8,403 nucleotides of DNA from an uncultured Eubacteriales bacterium (GTDB lineage: Bacteria; Bacillota; Clostridia; Oscillospirales; Oscillospiraceae), in assembly GCA_900556535.1 (NCBI GenBank), contig USPI01000054.1, positions 1-8,403 of the forward strand, read 5' to 3'. The number at the start of each line of letters is the position of its first letter. The stretch's first letter is position 1. Positions 6,523 to 8,403 of this stretch are shown one piece after another. The notes under the pieces were generated by a model that was not told where the DNA came from, made no database searches, and saw only the letters and a program-made list of their open reading frames with translations. The translations under genes were made by a program, and so were the position numbers.

Positions 6523-6551
6523 TTGTAAAGTTGACTTTACGGTATTATAAT
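6523..6551 (+). promoter_or_regulatory. Probable murC promoter (-35 and -10)
   Basis: TTGTAA (6523-6528) and a perfect TATAAT (6546-6551) are separated by 17 bases, predicting a start near 6558 and a leader of about 68 bases. The TATAAT is part of the perfect palindrome TATTATAATA (6543-6552), so the minus strand also reads TATAAT at 6544-6549. This could serve cca, though its -35 is poor. The spacer contains most of a second palindrome. Confidence 0.55.
6525..6540. promoter_or_regulatory. Palindrome GTAAAGT-TG-ACTTTAC, candidate operator
   Basis: Two perfect 7-base arms flank a 2-base centre. It lies across the -35/spacer of the murC promoter and at the expected transcription start of the divergent cca promoter, where a bound repressor could act on both. 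I do not recognise the regulator. It lacks the T run and long stem of a terminator. Confidence 0.45.
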
Positions 6552-6556
6552 ATCAT

Positions 6557-6569
6557 TTGCTATAAGCAA
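6557..6569. repeat. Inverted repeat TTGCT-ATA-AGCAA near the murC transcription start
   Basis: Five-base arms around three bases, overlapping the expected start of the murC transcript. It is followed by tandem hexamers CAACAT twice (6567-6578) and GTAAAT twice (6579-6590). The arms are short, so the biological meaning is uncertain. Confidence 0.3.
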
Positions 6570-6625
6570 CATCAACATGTAAATGTAAATAATATATCTT
6601 ACGCGCCAGCGTGATTGGAGTATTT

Positions 6626-8008
6626 ATGCCTGATTTCAGTGAATTTTTAAGCCGCGGCAAGCGCGGTCACCTCATCGGTATAGGCGGCGTTTCCATGTCG
6701 CCTCTGGCGGAGGTGCTGTGTGATGCGGGGCTCGTCATAAGCGGCTCGGACATCGCGGAGAGCGAGCGCACGTCGCATCTCAGAGAAAAGGGAATTAAAA
6801 TATTCATCGGCCACGACGCCGAAAACATTACGGGTGACATTGACTTTGTCGTCCGCACCGCGGCCGCTCACGACGATAACCCGGAGATAGTCCGCGCAAA
6901 CGAGCTTGGCATTCCCGTGTTTGAGCGCACTCAGGCGTGGGGAGCCATAATGCGCGGCTATAAAAACGCCCTGTGCATATCCGGCACCCACGGTAAGACC
7001 ACGACGACCTCCATGTGCACCCATATCCTCATGGCCGCCGAAAAGGACCCCACCGTCATGATAGGCGGCACACTTCCGCTTTTGAAGGCAGGGCACAGAG
7101 TCGGAGCGGGGGACACCATCGTTATGGAGTCCTGCGAGTATTATAACTCTTTTCTCTCGTTTTTCCCGACAGTCGCTGTCATTCTGAACATTGAGGAAGA
7201 TCACCTCGACTTCTTCTCGGGGATCGAGGAAATAAAGCAGAGCTTCCGCGAATTTGCAAGCCACGTTCCCGAGGACGGCTATGTCGTTGTTAACCACGAT
7301 GACGAGAACACCATGGACGCTGTGCGCGATCTTGACCGCAATATCGTGACCTTCGGTCTGACGGCAAAAGCCGACGTGTACGCAAAAAACGTCATTCGCA
7401 TCGGCTCGCTGACAAAGTTTGATATAATGTATAAGGGTAAGCTCCTCGACACGGTCGCCATCCATGTCCCGGGAGTGCATAACCTCAAAAACGCGCTTGC
7501 CGCGGCCGCGGCGTCAATATGCCTCGGCATTAAGCCCACCGCGATCAAATACGGTCTTGCCGGCTTCTCCGGAGCGGGCAGAAGATTTGAGTTCAAGGGC
7601 AAATTTAACGGTGCGGACGTTTATGACGACTATGCCCATCATCCGGGCGAGCTCAAGGCGCTGCTGGACACGGTCGAATCGCTCGGCTACAAGCGCACCA
7701 TCGTCATTTTCCAGCCGCACACCTATACGCGCACGATGGCGCTGTTTTACGATTTCGTCCGCCAGCTCAAGCGCCCCGACATCGTCTACCTTGCCGAGAT
7801 ATTCGCCGCGCGCGAAAAAAATCTTCTCGGCATCTCCTCGGCAGATCTTGCCGAAAAGATAGACGGTGCGCGCTTTTTCAAGACATTTGGGGAGATCGAA
7901 AACGACCTGCGCAAGACCGCGCAGCCGGGCGATCTCATATTGACGGTCGGAGCGGGCAACGTGTATAAAATAGGCGAGCACCTTCTTGCCGACGATTACG
8001 AAACGTAA
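6626..8008 (+). CDS. murC: UDP-N-acetylmuramate--L-alanine ligase
   Basis: Cytoplasmic peptidoglycan-precursor enzyme that joins L-alanine to UDP-MurNAc using ATP, 460 residues from the chosen start. The N-terminal UDP-binding Rossmann domain has LIGIGGVSMSPLAEVL (16-31). The ATP-binding loop is SGTHGKTTT (119-127). Glu168 and Glu171 in the clostridial-looking ESCEYYNSFL, then NIEEDHLDFF (188-197) with His193, are the metal-coordinating region. HNLKN (285-289) and DDYAHHPGE (334-342) close the active site, and the Rossmann-like C-terminal domain runs from about 330. I chose ATG at 6626 because GGAG (6617-6620) is 5 bases upstream; an in-frame GTG at 6611 lies upstream of that site. It is divergent from cca and followed 14 bases later by a hydrolase-like gene, probably in one transcript. 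An Mpl-type ligase is unlikely given the length and motif set. Confidence 0.95.
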   Translation: MPDFSEFLSRGKRGHLIGIGGVSMSPLAEVLCDAGLVISGSDIAESERTSHLREKGIKIFIGHDAENITGDIDFVVRTAAAHDDNPEIVRANELGIPVFERTQAWGAIMRGYKNALCISGTHGKTTTTSMCTHILMAAEKDPTVMIGGTLPLLKAGHRVGAGDTIVMESCEYYNSFLSFFPTVAVILNIEEDHLDFFSGIEEIKQSFREFASHVPEDGYVVVNHDDENTMDAVRDLDRNIVTFGLTAKADVYAKNVIRIGSLTKFDIMYKGKLLDTVAIHVPGVHNLKNALAAAAASICLGIKPTAIKYGLAGFSGAGRRFEFKGKFNGADVYDDYAHHPGELKALLDTVESLGYKRTIVIFQPHTYTRTMALFYDFVRQLKRPDIVYLAEIFAAREKNLLGISSADLAEKIDGARFFKTFGEIENDLRKTAQPGDLILTVGAGNVYKIGEHLLADDYET

Positions 8009-8022
8009 AAAGAGGAAACGCT

Positions 8023-8403
8023 ATGGAGATAAGCTGGCTGGGACATTCCTGCTTTAAAATAAGTCACGACGGCTACAGCGTCGTTATTGACCCGTATGAC
8101 ATGACAAACGCCAACTACCCCGTAATGTCCGCAAGCGCCGACGCCGTTTTGTGCAGCCACGAGCACCGCGGTCACAATTACCGTGCAGGAGTGAAGCTTT
8201 CGGGAACGCAGCGGCCCTGCCCGTACACCGTCGAGACGATCGACACCTTCCACGACACGAGCTACGGCACCCTGCGCGGCAAAAATAAGGTACATATTAT
8301 TAAATGGGACGGATATAAAATCGTCCATTTGGGCGACCTCGGCAGCGTCCTCAGCGCTTCGGAAAAGGCAGAGATATTCGGCGCGGACGTTCTTATGATA
8401 AAC
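8023..8403 (+). CDS. Metallo-beta-lactamase-fold (UlaG-like) protein with altered metal motif, partial
   Basis: The first 127 residues are visible; the protein runs off the right edge. The start MEISWLGHSCFKI is typical of UlaG/UPF0173-type metal-dependent hydrolases, with VVIDPY (20-25), the metal motif region SHEHRGH (45-51), His77 in FHD, and LGDLG (103-107) with Asp105. The metal motif reads HEHRGH where the family usually has HxHxDH, so the Asp that binds the second metal is Gly50, one base away from GAT (GGT here). His46, His48, His51, His77 and Asp105 are kept. An AGAGGA site lies 7 bases before ATG. The gene follows murC closely, probably in the same operon. Substrate unknown. It could be an enzyme using one metal or a non-hydrolytic member; a sequencing error is also possible. 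Confidence 0.8.
   Translation, partial: MEISWLGHSCFKISHDGYSVVIDPYDMTNANYPVMSASADAVLCSHEHRGHNYRAGVKLSGTQRPCPYTVETIDTFHDTSYGTLRGKNKVHIIKWDGYKIVHLGDLGSVLSASEKAEIFGADVLMIN

Noticed and set aside
6531..6551. TTGACT at 6531-6536 as the -35 of murC
   Set aside because: It is only 9 bases from the TATAAT and 24 from the next TATAAG, so the TTGTAA at 6523 with 17-base spacing fits better.
5448..6614. Long plus-strand ORF (388 codons) opposite cca
   Set aside because: It is the reverse frame of a well-supported cca gene, has no ribosome site or recognisable domain, and its Ala/His/Arg-rich content is typical of an antisense shadow in GC-rich coding DNA.
6611..6625. Upstream GTG as the murC start
   Set aside because: The GGAG ribosome site lies between this GTG and the ATG at 6626, so only the later start is correctly placed.
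6647..7480. Minus-strand ORF (277 codons) opposite murC
   Set aside because: It lies entirely within murC, whose motifs are clear, and has no recognisable motif of its own.

Overview
The window looks like chromosomal DNA of a strictly anaerobic, Gram-positive-type Clostridia bacterium, perhaps Oscillospiraceae/Ruminococcaceae-like; that placement is inferred. Supporting it are the fairly GC-rich coding sequence with AT-rich promoter gaps, strong GGAGG ribosome sites with about 7-base spacing, tight overlapping operons, a lipoprotein signal, a clostridial-style MurC, and a CD1871A-type small CXXC protein beside a membrane iron-sulfur protein. I see no mobile element, CRISPR array, tRNA or rRNA.

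Region 1 (1-1930, minus strand) is a compact redox module, read right to left. It holds a 48-residue membrane protein ending in a CLEC motif (CD1871A-like), a 306-residue polytopic iron-sulfur protein (NapH/ferredoxin type), and a secreted TlpA-like thioredoxin lipoprotein whose 3' end lies beyond base 1. The most economical reading is a membrane relay that moves electrons from a cytoplasmic donor through iron-sulfur clusters to thiols outside the membrane. As a defined biochemical system I regard it as undescribed or poorly described, and it is the most interesting part of the window.

Region 2 (1931-2075) is a divergent promoter gap with a -10 on each strand and three TGTTAA-like half-sites. 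Region 3 (2076-3883, plus) is an OmpR-family response regulator and its HisKA-type sensor kinase, overlapping by ATGA. Because they are divergent from the redox module they may regulate it, but nothing proves this. A 12-bp hairpin terminator at 3892-3921 separates them from the convergent operon.

Region 4 (3920-6494, minus) is a three-gene operon with overlaps of 1-4 bases: CCA tRNA nucleotidyltransferase, family 4 uracil-DNA glycosylase, and a GNAT acetyltransferase. Region 5 (6495-6625) is a second divergent promoter gap containing a 16-bp near-perfect palindrome and a smaller inverted repeat. Region 6 (6626-8403, plus) is murC (UDP-N-acetylmuramate--L-alanine ligase) followed 14 bases later by a metallo-beta-lactamase-fold protein that runs off the right edge and has Gly where the family's metal-binding Asp is expected.
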